Below, one piece after another: positions 1 to 10,919 of a stretch of DNA of 64,000 bases (position 1 is the first letter of the stretch; each line of letters starts with the position of its first letter). The position numbers were made by a program, and so were the translations under genes. The stretch lies in the NCBI RefSeq assembly GCF_038396675.1, contig NC_088929.1:36440001-36504000 (forward strand). The letters are read 5' to 3'. This DNA is from Hydra vulgaris. Lineage: Eukaryota > Cnidaria > Hydrozoa > Anthoathecata > Hydridae. Under the pieces are notes generated by a model that searched no databases, was not told where the DNA came from, and saw nothing but the letters and a program-made list of their open reading frames with translations.

Positions 1-840
1 ATATTTAAAAAAAAAAGATTCAAATGCAATTTCTTTAGAATATATATGATACGTAAACCTTTACAATTTAACTAATTAGCTTAACCACTGGTTTACCATT
101 GAGGTCAAAAATTAATAAACAAAAACTAAAATAATTTATTACAATTATTATTTAAAATAAAAACCTCTAACAATTTAATTTAGGATTTAATAATATCTAT
201 ATTTTTTTGGCAATGTCAGTTAGTATATTTTTATCTAAAGTAATAAAAAAGATGAAATCATTTAAGAACAAATTTAAAAATCTAAATATAAATTCAGATA
301 CCTTAAAAAGAAGCATAACACAACATTCTTTTGACAACTTCCAACATAATTTTTTTACTTTTTCTACTTTTTTCTATTTCTATTTTACTATTTTCCATAC
401 CTGTTTTTTTTTCTAAAAGAAAATATATATATAGATATAGAGAAATATAAAATATACTAAAATATACGCAAATTTATGTTAATACACTTATATGTCCACA
501 AATAACAGTCTTATTTTATTGAAAGAAAAGGAAACAGGCTATAAAAATCAGGAAAATACAAACAATCAACAGCAAACAAACAATAGCAAAAAATTTTATA
601 GTAAAATTAAACAATGAACAACATCAATTCCTCTTAGACTAAAAATTTACTAGCTCTAATTCGCTTGCAGACCTTGCTTGAAAGACCGCGTGGAATACTG
701 ATCCGCGTGTAGAAAAGCCTAAAAACAACATTAAAAACGACACTACTACTATTATTACTACTACTATTAAATTAGCGTATTAATATTTAGATTATAAGTA
801 GTGAAATTCATACTTAGTTTTGTTCTTAAGTTATTTTGAT
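1..840. other. AT-rich sequence, no gene recognised
   Basis: This stretch is extremely A/T-rich with homopolymer runs. The only longer open frame (207-416, plus) is Phe/Lys-rich low complexity and resembles no family I know. I see no terminal repeats or coding motifs here. Confidence 0.6.
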
Positions 841-987
841 TTTACTTAAGCAAAAGGGAGCCGAGAGAGGCCCTGGGTGTTGGGAGCGATAATTTCTGTA
901 GTGCTTAAATGTTAACGCATTTAAAATTAAAAAAGCTCTCTAATGTTAACGACTCTAAATTAAAAATAGAAGAATATTATACAAATA

Positions 988-1370
988 ATAAATATTTGCA
1001 ATTTTATTTAATCAAAATATAAAGCAAACCTCACCATTTTTAAAGGTGACAGAAAATGATGCTAAAGATTTTAAAAAAATGAATAGATTTAATAGGGTTA
1101 AACATGTAAAAAATTTATTTTAAAAAAAATATGAGTATAACGTGACCAGTTAAAAAATGTCATATTTATTAAAAATTATAAATATTTGCAATTTTATTTA
1201 ATTAAAATATAAAACATAACCTCACCATTTTCGCTGGTAACAGAAGACGATGCTAAAAATATTTTTAAAAAAATGAGAGTAAATTAAAAAGGGTTAAATA
1301 TGTGAAAAATTTTAATAAAAATATGAGTAAAACACAGTTAAAAAATGTAACATTTATGAAATAATTCTTT
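988..1370 (-). repeat. Tandem duplication (about 190 bp) with exon-like core
   Basis: Two head-to-tail copies start with AAATATTTGCAATTTTATTT at about 991 and 1181. On the minus strand each contains TTTAG, then a CATC-starting block of about 27 nt ending AAAATG, then GTGAGG. That looks like acceptor, short exon, donor. Helitron copy B has a single equivalent at about 29,285-29,325. Confidence 0.6.
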
Positions 1371-1395
1371 CACATATTGCACATATTTCTCGATA

Positions 1396-1745
1396 CAAAA
1401 TATAAAACACAGCCCTATTTGTTATGCTTCTACCAGACACTAAAGACAAAAAAATATACCTTAGAATAATCAATAAAATAATATTTACATATAAATATAT
1501 AATTATAATATTTTTACCTACTCCCCTAATTTCTTCCATAAAGTTGTCTAGAGTAAGAAAAAAAGATAACTGAAGATAAAACTAACCAAAAATAACTTTA
1601 AACTAAACCAAAACTATAAACTAAAATAATCTTTAAATCCTAATATCTGAACCTCAGTAGATAATTATATAAAATTTAAAACACAGCCCTACCAGTTATG
1701 CTTCTACCAGACACTAAAGACAAAAAATATTCCTCAGAATATTTC
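1396..1745 (-). repeat. Tandem duplication (about 275 bp) of a second exon-like block
   Basis: The block ACACAGCCCTA..GTTATGCTTCTACCAGACACTAAAGACA occurs at about 1405-1450 and again at about 1681-1726. On the minus strand it reads TCTTTAG followed by a conserved segment of about 30 nt. It lies in the 3' part of Helitron copy A. No protein assignment is possible. Confidence 0.55.
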
Positions 1746-2284
1746 ATAAAATAATATTTAAGGTTGGTTGTCCATTTTTTTGTGAAAATGAGTTATGTAT
1801 GATACCTTTTTAGCTTTTCAGTATCTACACAGAGGTATTAAGACTGTTGTTCTAAGACAATGTGAAACGAAGTTAGATCAATATAAAAGGTTTGGTGTCC
1901 TACAATGTTCAAAGGAAAAACGTCTGTTCTCCAGAAACGACTTTTTACTTTTTTTATTAAATTTCTTTTTTGTCAAAATTATATATCATGTGCCAAAAGA
2001 CAAATTAAATAAAACACGAAAAATATTACACTAATTTAATCATTAAGAATAAGTCAATAAAGACTAATTACTTTACTATTTCCTCTATCCTGAACAATTT
2101 CTTAAATGTGACAACCGACTTTGACTTCTGAGGTACAGATATAAATGTTTTATTTATATAACTATACTAATCATATAACTTATACTTTGTTTTTGTTCCA
2201 ACAGTGTTTTCTTCATCATGATTAATTCATTTATTTATTAAAAGATTGCTACATATTTTAACAGCCTTAACAGACATCCAGCCT

Positions 2285-3300
2285 TAACATTAATGCGAGC
2301 TTAATATTTCTTTGATAAACATGGATTGTAAGGTTCCACCCAGCAGTTATCTACATTGTTACCTTTAATATTAATAACCAAGCCATCATCACGACGTCTA
2401 TAGCGTGGATAACCATTATGAACTGCTACTGTGTTAGCGCTAAATTCTTTAGGATAGTATTCAGTATGCCAAATGAATCGTGAATCATGCAAGTTTTAAC
2501 GACATCATAAAGATCACGATTAACAATCGGAATTTCTGCAGATATTAAATTATTGATATCATGCGCTGTTCCAAGCTTATCATCATTGGCAAAGTTAAGT
2601 AAAATATGAACGTGTGGCAAACCACGCTTTTGAAATTTAATAACCTGAACATGTGTTACAACTTAAAAATGTCATTGAGAAAGTTATTTAATTTCAGTTA
2701 AAATACTCAAATAACCAAGTCAGATCTTATCATTTGCTGTCTGACCACCATTTTGGCTTGCAAGTAAAACTAATAAAAAGATCTGGTTTATCATACGTTT
2801 TATTTATAGCCATAGCATCTTCAAAGTTTTCATTTAAAGCTCAAGGACTTCCTACATAAGTTGATGGCAAAACTACAACACACCCTGGCCTAACTTTATG
2901 ATCATTTCCAAGGTTGTTTACATGTTCGTGTAAGGCATCATACAGCTCGCTTCTCAGTTTGTTTTGGTTATTTCAGATAGAAGCAAGGCGCTAACCTTCA
3001 ATTTTAACATACCCATCAACAGCATGTTGCTGAAACAGTTTTTGCCATAAAAAGTGAAAACATATTGTCTAACTGAAAGTTTATAATTGTAATACTGAGA
3101 TAATGTAACATGATTTACCTAACAAACCTCTCCTCGTTTAGGTGTTATTCTTTGCCGCATTATTTGCTGCTTGCCAAGCAGCATTTCAAGCATTTTGTCG
3201 ATTATTACTTTTATCTCGCCTAAGCCTATCTCTTTTATATCTGCGACGATTAACTAGCCAATTAAATTTTCATTTTTTAAATATCTGCTTCTAGCCTAAT
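2285..3300 (-). pseudogene. Helitron Rep (HUH endonuclease) fragment, copy A
   Basis: Remnant of the Helitron Rep/helicase protein, which in intact elements nicks and rejoins the single strand during rolling-circle transposition. Read on the minus strand it begins near 3285 with a basic Arg/Asn-rich N-terminus. It continues with a Helitron_like_N segment (ELYDALHEHVNNLGN, VVVLPSTYVGSP, LFISFTCKPKWW). It then shows the HUH metal-binding motif in QKRGLPHVHILLNF near 2620, and FSANTVAVHNGYPRYRRRDD and VEPYNPCLSKKY near 2310-2440. The frame is broken several times, the Cys-rich N-terminal finger is missing, and coding stops at about 2285 before the catalytic tyrosines and the helicase. It is certainly non-functional. 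Family assignment rests on recalled Helitron motifs. Confidence 0.8.
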
Positions 3301-5350
3301 ACCATTTAAACTTCAATTTTAATTGAAAGAAATAACAAAAAAAAAATTTCTACTCCAAATAGCACACACAAATAATTTTTATATATAACAAACTGCCACT
3401 TAAAACAAATTATTCAGCAATCTTATGACTTTAAAAATATATATATATCAGCAAGGAGATGTTTGAAAAAAAATTAGCAAATAATAATTTAAAAAAATTA
3501 TTAGAAACTTGCAATTATAATAATAAACGTACTGCTAACATGGTAAAATAAATAAAAACGTTGTAAACCCTTTTTTGCTAACTTAAACATTATTTCTTCA
3601 AAGAAAATTATTAGTAAAAGTTTTTAAAAAAATCACAAAACTATACAATATTTTGTTCTTCTATACCACATAAATACATTATCTGATAAATCTAAAAAAA
3701 AAAATGTAACGAAAAAGTAAATAGATAAGAAAAACATTACATACAATAAATAAAAAAAAGGCTGTTGTGATTTACCAGAGTAGTAGTTGTAAAATATTAT
3801 TGTTTCATGTTAGCTTGTACAAAATAATTTATGCTGGAACATCATGATTCTTAAATATTGATAGCAAAATCATGTAGTAAAACAGCGCTAAAGACAAAAA
3901 ATCAAATTGAGATAAAACAAATTGTATATATGGCTAAATAATTTATCTTAGCTTTTAGTGAATGTTTTAAAGCAGTGATTTTTAATAATAAACTTATCTA
4001 TTTATCGTTTTTAACATTAGATACCAACGTTAAGGTTAGCCAAATGTCAATCAACTCAAAAGATAACAAAAAACAACACCACAGCAACAACACACAACAA
4101 TAGCACACACCATAAGTTAATATAATATGCATATAACATAACTTAAGTAACATAACATTCATATATAACAGAAGATAAGTAACAACATTACGCAAAATTT
4201 TATTAAAATACATTATTATGTATTTTTAGAATAATTTATAGTAAAGGCTTGAAAACAGCTAGACCTAAAGCAGTAGCAACTTGACACAGACACTATCGTG
4301 TAACCCTCTGTTATAAGTACATCATATGGCTGGCAAAGTTGACGAATCTTGCTCTAAACGTTTACTAAGTCACAGCACTTTCAAAACATGGAAACATTTT
4401 AACATAAACATATGCACCAGCTAATAATTAAACACATTTATAAAACAATTATATAACATATATTAACAAATACCCAAGCAATAAAAAAACACTTTACATT
4501 ATTATAAAAAAACATTGATAAAACAACTATAAAGCACATACTATCACATACACATACTTATCAAAAAAGCATACATGCAAACAATAAACATATGCAAACA
4601 AAAATTTAAAAATGACGCGAGAAAATTTAAAAGATTTAAAGTAAACAAAATACTCATTACCTTAATTATTTTTCTACTCATTACCTTAATTATTTTTTTT
4701 TATATAAGTACTGTAATCCTTATAACAAAATTTAACCTTTCCATGCAATAACATGTGACATGCCATGTCAGTGTTGGCATAAAGTTTTAATTTTTTTTCT
4801 AAATTTTCTAAAAGTGAACAAAAATAGCTAATAGCGTCACAAAAATTTCAAAGTAGTAATAACCACTTTTATGGAAATAGCATTAGTATAAATTTTTAAA
4901 AATAATTAGACCTCATCCATACCCCTATTTCCTTTTAGAAAATAAAGTAATAAAATAAAACTGCTAAAAAGCTAAAGCTAAAGGAAAAACTAAAACAGAC
5001 AAAATCATTTTGTTTGTTTTTGAAATATTGTGAAAATGTAAACGATTTAAAAAATTAAAAGGAGTAATCCTTTCTACTTTATATCTAGTAAAATTGTTAT
5101 ATGTAACTATTTTCTATACTTACTTCAATTATAATATGATTTTAACGATGATTATTTATCTTAATATGCTTCTTTATGTAATATTTCTAAACTAATAAAT
5201 AATAATTAAATTCCAAAAGGTAAAAAGTTTTAACTCGCTTAAGAGATCTTTCTTTAAAGACCGCATGCATTTTGCTATTTTAAAGCCTAGTAACTAATGA
5301 AACGACGTTAAACAGTAAACGTTAAACGTTTTCTGTAGCAATTATATTGA

Positions 5351-5774
5351 GATATTCAAGAGGTAAGTTGACTTTCTATATTTAAAGTTAATGCTGAAGT
5401 TTTATAGTGTAATCCAACATTTTTTTATTTTTACTTTAGTTAAGTAAATTCTGCTGAAATATTTTTTGTCAATACATGACATAATTACGTTTTGGTGTGC
5501 AAATGAGCTTATTTCATATTGTGTGAAACTCAAAATTTTCGGATCCCATACAAATAATAGTAATTTTTAAAACAATTGAATAAATATAGAATATAAATGT
5601 AAAAACATACTTTTTTACGTGTAAACTTCTTTTTCGCTCATCTTTATAATTTCTCTATTTAAGTTTTTGTTTTTCTTCTCTCTTTCATTTCTTACTTTTT
5701 GTTTTTACTGACATCTATAATATTAGGATCTTTAAAATGCAAATATTGGGATCAAAACATATTATCCAAAAAGG
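5351..5774. other. No gene recognised
   Basis: AT-rich spacer between Helitron copy A and the next coding debris. I see no repeats or motifs I can name. Confidence 0.5.
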
Positions 5775-6368
5775 TTATTTAACATTTAAATGCATTACTA
5801 TAAACAGCAATGAAGGAAATAACAGCACTTCCTGGAGGAAATGTGATGAAAGAATGCTTGAAAAGAATAATTTTTTTATCAAAATCATGCTCCATATCAT
5901 TCCTGAAGCATGTCTATACAACAGCATTGAATTTTTGTTAGGTATCAATGGTGAAAAATGTTGTGCACTGAATGCTGGATGCTTGAAAGTGTCCGATTGA
6001 AGACCACATAAAATATTGGCTTCTTTTATATTACAAGACACTACAAATTCCTTCGACTGAGCCTTTGTCAAGGTGAAAACATGCTTGAGGTCGGTTTATT
6101 TTTCTGACGTTCCTTCCGAAATAGCAACAATAATTTGCTGGTTGTATTCACTGTCTTTGGATTTCTTTGTGGTAAAGAGTCGCTTTCTTGGCTGTGAATT
6201 ATTAAGATTAGACCTTGTATCTTATTTTACAATCCTAAGAGAAAAATTCAAAAATCCTGCACCACAATCTACTTCAAGTGTGACGGCGTGCTCAAAAAGT
6301 ATCTTTTTTTCCATAAAAAACCTAGTCAAGCTATTCATTAAAGTCTTTACAGTGATGATTGTTTTTTC
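5775..6368 (-). pseudogene. Fragment of an unnamed transposon-associated protein family
   Basis: On the minus strand a frame with several stops reads VDCGAGFLNFSLRIVK, then IVAISEGTSEK, then SCNIKEANILCGLQS and HPAFSAQH. I recognise this spacing from a family of repetitive cnidarian hypothetical proteins (pattern LDGGxxFLK, FILxxxEGTxEN, DxKxxNILxGLQ, HPCxWC). The family probably has an RNase H-like transposase core, but I cannot give it a firm name. The same family's N-terminus appears split at 21,650-21,892 and 24,905-25,190. The upstream end abuts a hAT fragment at a 22-bp direct duplication. Assignment is moderate to low and based on pattern memory. Confidence 0.4.
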
Positions 6369-6394
6369 TAAATTACAGTGATGATTGTTTTTTC
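6347..6394. repeat. 22-bp direct duplication at a fusion point
   Basis: TTACAGTGATGATTGTTTTT plus two more bases occurs at 6347-6368 and 6373-6394, 4 bp apart. It lies exactly where the minus-strand reading changes from hAT transposase (above 6390) to a different family (below 6368). Confidence 0.8.
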
Positions 6395-7310
6395 ATATAA
6401 CTCTTGTCGAAGAACATCAGTTAGATTTTTTCCCGTTGTTGATTACACGTCTAAGAATCCAAGTTCTTTTGTTCATTTAATGCTTACACCTTCACTTTTA
6501 CTCACAAGAGAACTTGCATTCATATCAATTTTTACAAATCGAATGACTAGGGATAACTGCTTCTTGTCACTAGGGTCAGGTGTGCAATCTAGCATTTCTG
6601 AGGAATACTTATTTGCTTTTATATCGGCTACATTCTTAGATTTTACCTTTTCAGACAGCAGCTTTACTATTTCGTTTCGAATGTTACCCCTGCCTCTAGG
6701 TAGTAATTATGAATTTCAGGTGATTGAATTCGTCTAACATGCTTTTGAACGACGGGGATCAAACGTAGTCAACATTAGTCCCAAAAATTGCCGCTGTTTC
6801 GTTCAAATACTTTGCTGTTTGATCCTCTAAATGTAATGTTGTATTCTTCTAAATATTTAATAACATTAAAGATTCTTTTCATAACCTCGCGCCAGTGCTC
6901 TTTTTTTATTTATTAATTCCCTGTGCTTCGTATTGGTTTTTACGGCTATGTTTGTTAACGTTCTCAACATGCTTTGCTGTCGTCTCATGGGATTCATGTC
7001 TTCCTGCCAAGATGTGCCCTATCACTGTAAGCTTCCCAAGATTATTAAGACCCAGTAACAGTTTTGCTGTAATTTATTTGGTTCCAATTTATTTGGTTCC
7101 AAATAACTTACAGCAAAAATAAAACGCCAGTCACTAGTTTTATTGTATACACGCGGTTGCCTATGAACCTCTTCTCCGTCGTTCGTGACTCTTGTATTAC
7201 TTTGTCGAAAAATGTCTTTTTTCTGAGATTTTAGGAAAACTAAAATTAGTGACATGCAAAGGGACATTTTGGATAATATTATCAAATTTAGCAGTTTAAA
7301 ACGAAACAAT
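6390..7310 (-). pseudogene. hAT transposase fragment (ZMYM1/TTF-finger type)
   Basis: Minus-strand pieces fit, in order, a hAT transposase of the TTF zinc-finger group. NDGEEVHRQPRVYNKTSD near 7180 corresponds to the region before the finger. LNNLGKLTVIGH and HESHETTAKHVENVNKHSRK lie near 6960-7030. HWREVMKRIFNVIKYLEEYN and ITFRGSN lie near 6800-6900. IPVVQKHVRRIQ lies near 6760. NEIVKLLSEKV, then SSEMLDCTPDPSDKKQLSLV and IRFVKI near 6540-6680, are the start of the catalytic domain with its DCTPD aspartate. Several frameshifts and stops are present and the C-terminal half is absent, replaced by an unrelated fragment at 6368. No termini were found. Confidence 0.65.
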
Positions 7311-7896
7311 TATCACAACTGTTTCGTTAATGTCAAAAACAATGATGTCAAAATGCTTCGGTACAAACTAAAACGTTTCGAAGACCAGGTTATGAAGGAT
7401 CGTTAACATCAAACACTAACCTCCAGTACAAATTGAAAGGTTTTGAGATTAGAAAGATCAGGCCGCAAAAAATCATTTAGTTCTGTATTATTACTTGTAC
7501 TTGTGATAGATTGACCTAAAAGTATTTCTCTTTTTATTTTACCCACCATACTCTAAGCCTTAATAGCAGCTGATCCCCCATCTTAATCTTGAACTTACGC
7601 TCCATCCAAATTTAACTAGCGCGTCCTGTCTTGATTTTAAAAACTTTTACGTCAATTTTTCCCTTCTGTTTTATCAAACCCACCTTCATTTTTAATTTAT
7701 ATTTTATATAAATATAAATTTTTTATATTTGTCTTTTTCTCTGGACATGATTTAAATCTGTTTAATATACCAAAACCATAGTCATTAAAGCCATAACAAT
7801 GATTAATTCATATTTATAATATCTCTATTCCTACCAAAAACTATATGCGTAATATCCCAGGCAGCAAGGGTATACTATCCAGCAAACATGGTTTGG

Positions 7897-8103
7897 AGGA
7901 CCTATAGAGGTCCAGTCGAGGCAACGCTACTGGTACATTAGCGGCGCGTCGCTTATGGACCAGTTGAGTTTTGCTCATTGGTTACTGAGCAGACCAATAG
8001 TGGCACAACCCTTAGGCAGTCAGTCAATGGTCCTATAGCGGCATGTGCTGTGAATGGTCAGCTAGTGGACCTATAGTGGTACGTTCCGTTAACGGTCAGC
8101 CAG
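7897..8103. repeat. GC-rich 38-bp minisatellite, about five units
   Basis: Units at 7931-7968, 7990-8027, 8028-8065 and 8066-8103 are each exactly 38 bp, with a 34-bp partial at 7897-7930 and a 21-bp partial at 7969-7989. The shared pattern is TGGNCCWATAGYGGC... followed by ...GGTCAGYYAG. The array is strikingly GC-rich for this window. Confidence 0.85.
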
Positions 8104-9459
8104 TAAATTCATATTGGCAGTTTTTCAACAAGTACAGGTTTTTTTCAGGGCTCTCTATATAAAGAACTTAGTTCTTAATATCCAAAATTAAAACGACAGA
8201 CAAATCTTGAAGTTTATTATTTAGTTAAGCAGTTGTTTGGCGTGTCACCAATTAGAGAAGTTAAACTTGTTTACTGGTTTTGACAATTAGAAAGACTAGT
8301 TAGATATCCGCCAGGTGTGCCTCTAATGATTCCCACTGGATATTTATCTCTATTGCTAACTAAATAGTTTCCCAATAACAAAAATTATTGGGACGATTTG
8401 TATTTATGCAAATTGAGCGGCGCGATTATTAACTACAACATTTTAACGTCATTGCACAAGAGAATTTTTTCAAATACAATTTTACTGTATTTATTTCATA
8501 TTTTAATTGTAAAATTCTCCAAATTTTATTCTTCATTTGAAGATGATTTATTATCGGAAATATCACTAATCGTTGTAGTTTATTTTTTTCTTTCTTTTCG
8601 TTCTTTACGACCGCCATCTCTATCGTTCGACCCTTGTCGACCCATGAAATAGTATTAAAACTAAACTTTCCGAGACACATTGGACACAAACCAATTTTAT
8701 CAACAATGTCTTTATTGATTTTAGTGTTAAAAAAATATAACATTCAGTTGTTGTTGCTTTTTCCAGTTTTCTGGCTTTTGATTTCAATTTTTTACTAGTT
8801 CAGCCCATTATAATTAAAAAATAAGCTACCTTCATTCAATAATAAGAACTTAACCTAATTTGCATTATGTATGTACATGCATCAAGTAAATATATGAAAA
8901 TTACGTGATTGTGTTGCTTAAAATACGTCTTTAAGTTAAAACAAGAAGCTCTATAAGCTATGCAGAAAATTTCCATACTGACTGAACACACCTGAGTTTG
9001 GAAAGTAAAAAGAATCAGAGACTATCATGGTTGTTAAGACCGTTGTTATGGAACTAGAAAATTATACACATTTTTTAATGCAAATTAAACTAATTTAGAT
9101 GGTGTTTCGTCTAAATTGGATCAAGTTTTCAGAATCACAAATTTATGACATTATGATATTATTACAGAATGTCAAATTTACCAAAACAAAATCATAATTT
9201 AAATTTTGAAAATTTTAAACTTTTTCAGATATGTATCACCTTAAAAAGCTAATAGGTTACACGTCAAAGAAAAACCCTAGTTTTGCATTTTATTGATAAA
9301 TGAACTAATAAAAACATCAGATAAAATAGATCTTCAAAAAAATAGATTTATTTGTTGAGATATTTAAACTAATTTTTATGTATTTTTTAAATTTGATTTT
9401 AAATCTGAACTCTGTTTTGGTCCGCAAGTTCTAGTGTTTTTTTTTGTTTTGTTTTTTTG
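8104..9459. other. No gene recognised
   Basis: An open frame on the minus strand (8743-8429) contains CPMCLGKF and a basic stretch. I recognise no family and see no supporting start context. The rest is AT-rich without visible repeats. Confidence 0.4.
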
Positions 9460-10250
9460 GCAATTTTAAAAAACTTGGCGACCAAGAAAAAAAGTGTGCA
9501 CCACATACTGTGTGCCATATTTGTAAAGAGAGTTTTTAAAATAAAACAACATAAAATTATAAAAGTTTTCCTTTAAGATTCCCAATGGTGTGGAAAGAAC
9601 CACATTGACGTCTACTATTTTTGTCTTATCAATAACTCTGGCATTGGTAAAATAAAGGGGCAAAAAATAACTTTTGCAACATTTTTTCTGCTAATAGACC
9701 AAGTCAACATTTTAAAAAAATTTGAATTCAATTTTTAAAGGTTTATTTTTGTCAGATGGTGAACAAATCATGTCTGCTACAGAGACCAGAGGTTTGGAAG
9801 ACTTCTTTAATGCAATACCTTTAAAACTGCCTATGAGCTGAATGACTTATTGCGTGATTTAGCCTATCGATTAAAGAAAAAGCCTTTTTCGCAGCTTTGC
9901 AAAAAAGGCTTGTTTCCTATATTAAGATAATTTAAGAAACAATTGTTAACTTTTTTTCAGATGTTCATTTATTTGTTTTCTTTAATAATATTTTAGGTCA
10001 TCTATTACAGTTAGGTATTTATTCAACAGAATGGAGACTGTTTATCTTAAAGCGAAGCCTCAAATGTTGCCTTTTAAAAAATGATAACATATTTTGTTTT
10101 TTAACAATCGGCTACGCTGTATATTTACAAGAAACTTACCATGAAAGTAAAGTAATGCTTAACTTGATTAAATATCCACAACATAATTGGATTATTTGTG
10201 TAGATCTAAAAATGGTTAACTTTCTCTTTGGTCAGCAGAAACGTTTACTA
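9460..10250 (+). pseudogene. Degraded transposase-like family (Cys-rich N-terminus), copy 1
   Basis: Plus-strand fragments in three frames align in order with the family seen better at 47,700-48,870. They are GDQEKKCAPHTVCHICKESF near 9475-9535 (CxxC-type N-terminal region), PMVWKEPH and YYFCLIN near 9580-9640, ELNDLLRDLAYRLKK near 9835-9885, EWRLFI near 10,035, and GYAVYLQETYHESKVMLNLI with the nearby HNWIICVDLKMVNF near 10,110-10,225. The last segment matches the part of this family where an aspartate-containing RNase H-like core would lie. I know the family only as recurrent cnidarian/arthropod hypothetical proteins of transposon type. Many stops show it is dead, and the C-terminal third is missing. 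Confidence 0.55.
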
Positions 10251-10919
10251 AAAAAAAAAGTATATGTATATCATAACTTGATGTGTGTCGAATATATATG
10301 ACTTCTATAACTGTATTTATGTAGTAATTTGATAGGGGCCTTTAAAAAAATTCTAACCAAAATACTTCTTCGTCTTTTATTCAATCAAAACTGTATCTAT
10401 AATGAAATATAATAAAATATTATTGTAATTCGATAAATCATTAAAAAAATATATTTTACTTTGAAGTTTACGATTATAAACATCTTGTCGTCTATTTCTT
10501 TTCATTAAAACATAAATTAATTGACAATACTGTAGATTGCTGTAGATTTTACATTGGTTACCTTTTTTAGAAAAACCCAAATAAAACCTTGAACCCACAG
10601 TAGGTATCTAAAACCTTGAACCAACAGCACCATCCTATACTTTTTAAAAAATAACTTTTTTTTAAATAAACACTTGGCTCTTAGTATTTTTTACTTAAAA
10701 GTATATAAATTTAAGATCTCTTAAAATAAAGCTGCTATTAATATCTGAGCTACCAATTCTTGGTGCTACTCTTCGAAAAGGTATACTCATTAAGGAGTTG
10801 TCAGAAAAGAAAGTATATCCATGAGATGATTTGGTTAGTGAAACAAGATTGGAAGTTGTTAAATAATAGAAGAAACCGAACTCAGACTTTTCATCTCCAG
10901 TTATTTTACAGAAAAGTCC
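10251..10919. other. No gene recognised
   Basis: AT-rich spacer. A short imperfect direct repeat (ACCTTGAACC) occurs around 10,585 and 10,612. Nothing else is distinctive. Confidence 0.45.

Larger units (their letters stand above)
861..5350 (-). mobile_element. Helitron copy A, degraded
   Basis: A rolling-circle (Helitron) element lying on the minus strand. Its 5' part (5350 down to about 3300) and its 3' part (about 1330 down to 861) are reverse-complement matches by eye to 26,440-28,490 and 29,220-29,436, which is Helitron copy B. Between them lie Rep-coding remnants at 3285-2285. The 5' end in copy B starts with a TC-rich, TATAATATAA-like stretch typical of Helitron left ends. Here the equivalent end near 5350 is less clear. 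Copy A keeps Rep sequence that copy B has lost. Its 3' portion is expanded by tandem duplications (988-1370 and 1396-1740). Boundaries are approximate and no clean CTRR terminus could be fixed. Confidence 0.65.

Noticed and set aside
207-416. 69-codon plus-strand frame
   Set aside because: Phe/Lys low complexity in AT-rich DNA, with no family resemblance and no upstream signals.
3998-4213. 71-codon minus-strand frame
   Set aside because: It lies in the non-coding 5' part of Helitron copy A. Copy B (about 27,540-27,750) does not preserve it well and its composition is low complexity.
6073-7122. Plus-strand frames in 6.07-7.12 kb as genes
   Set aside because: Minus-strand reading gives recognisable hAT and family X segments; the plus frames are their shadows.
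7897-8103. Possible CRISPR array
   Set aside because: Units are contiguous and diverged, with no unique spacers, and the context is eukaryotic. It is a minisatellite.
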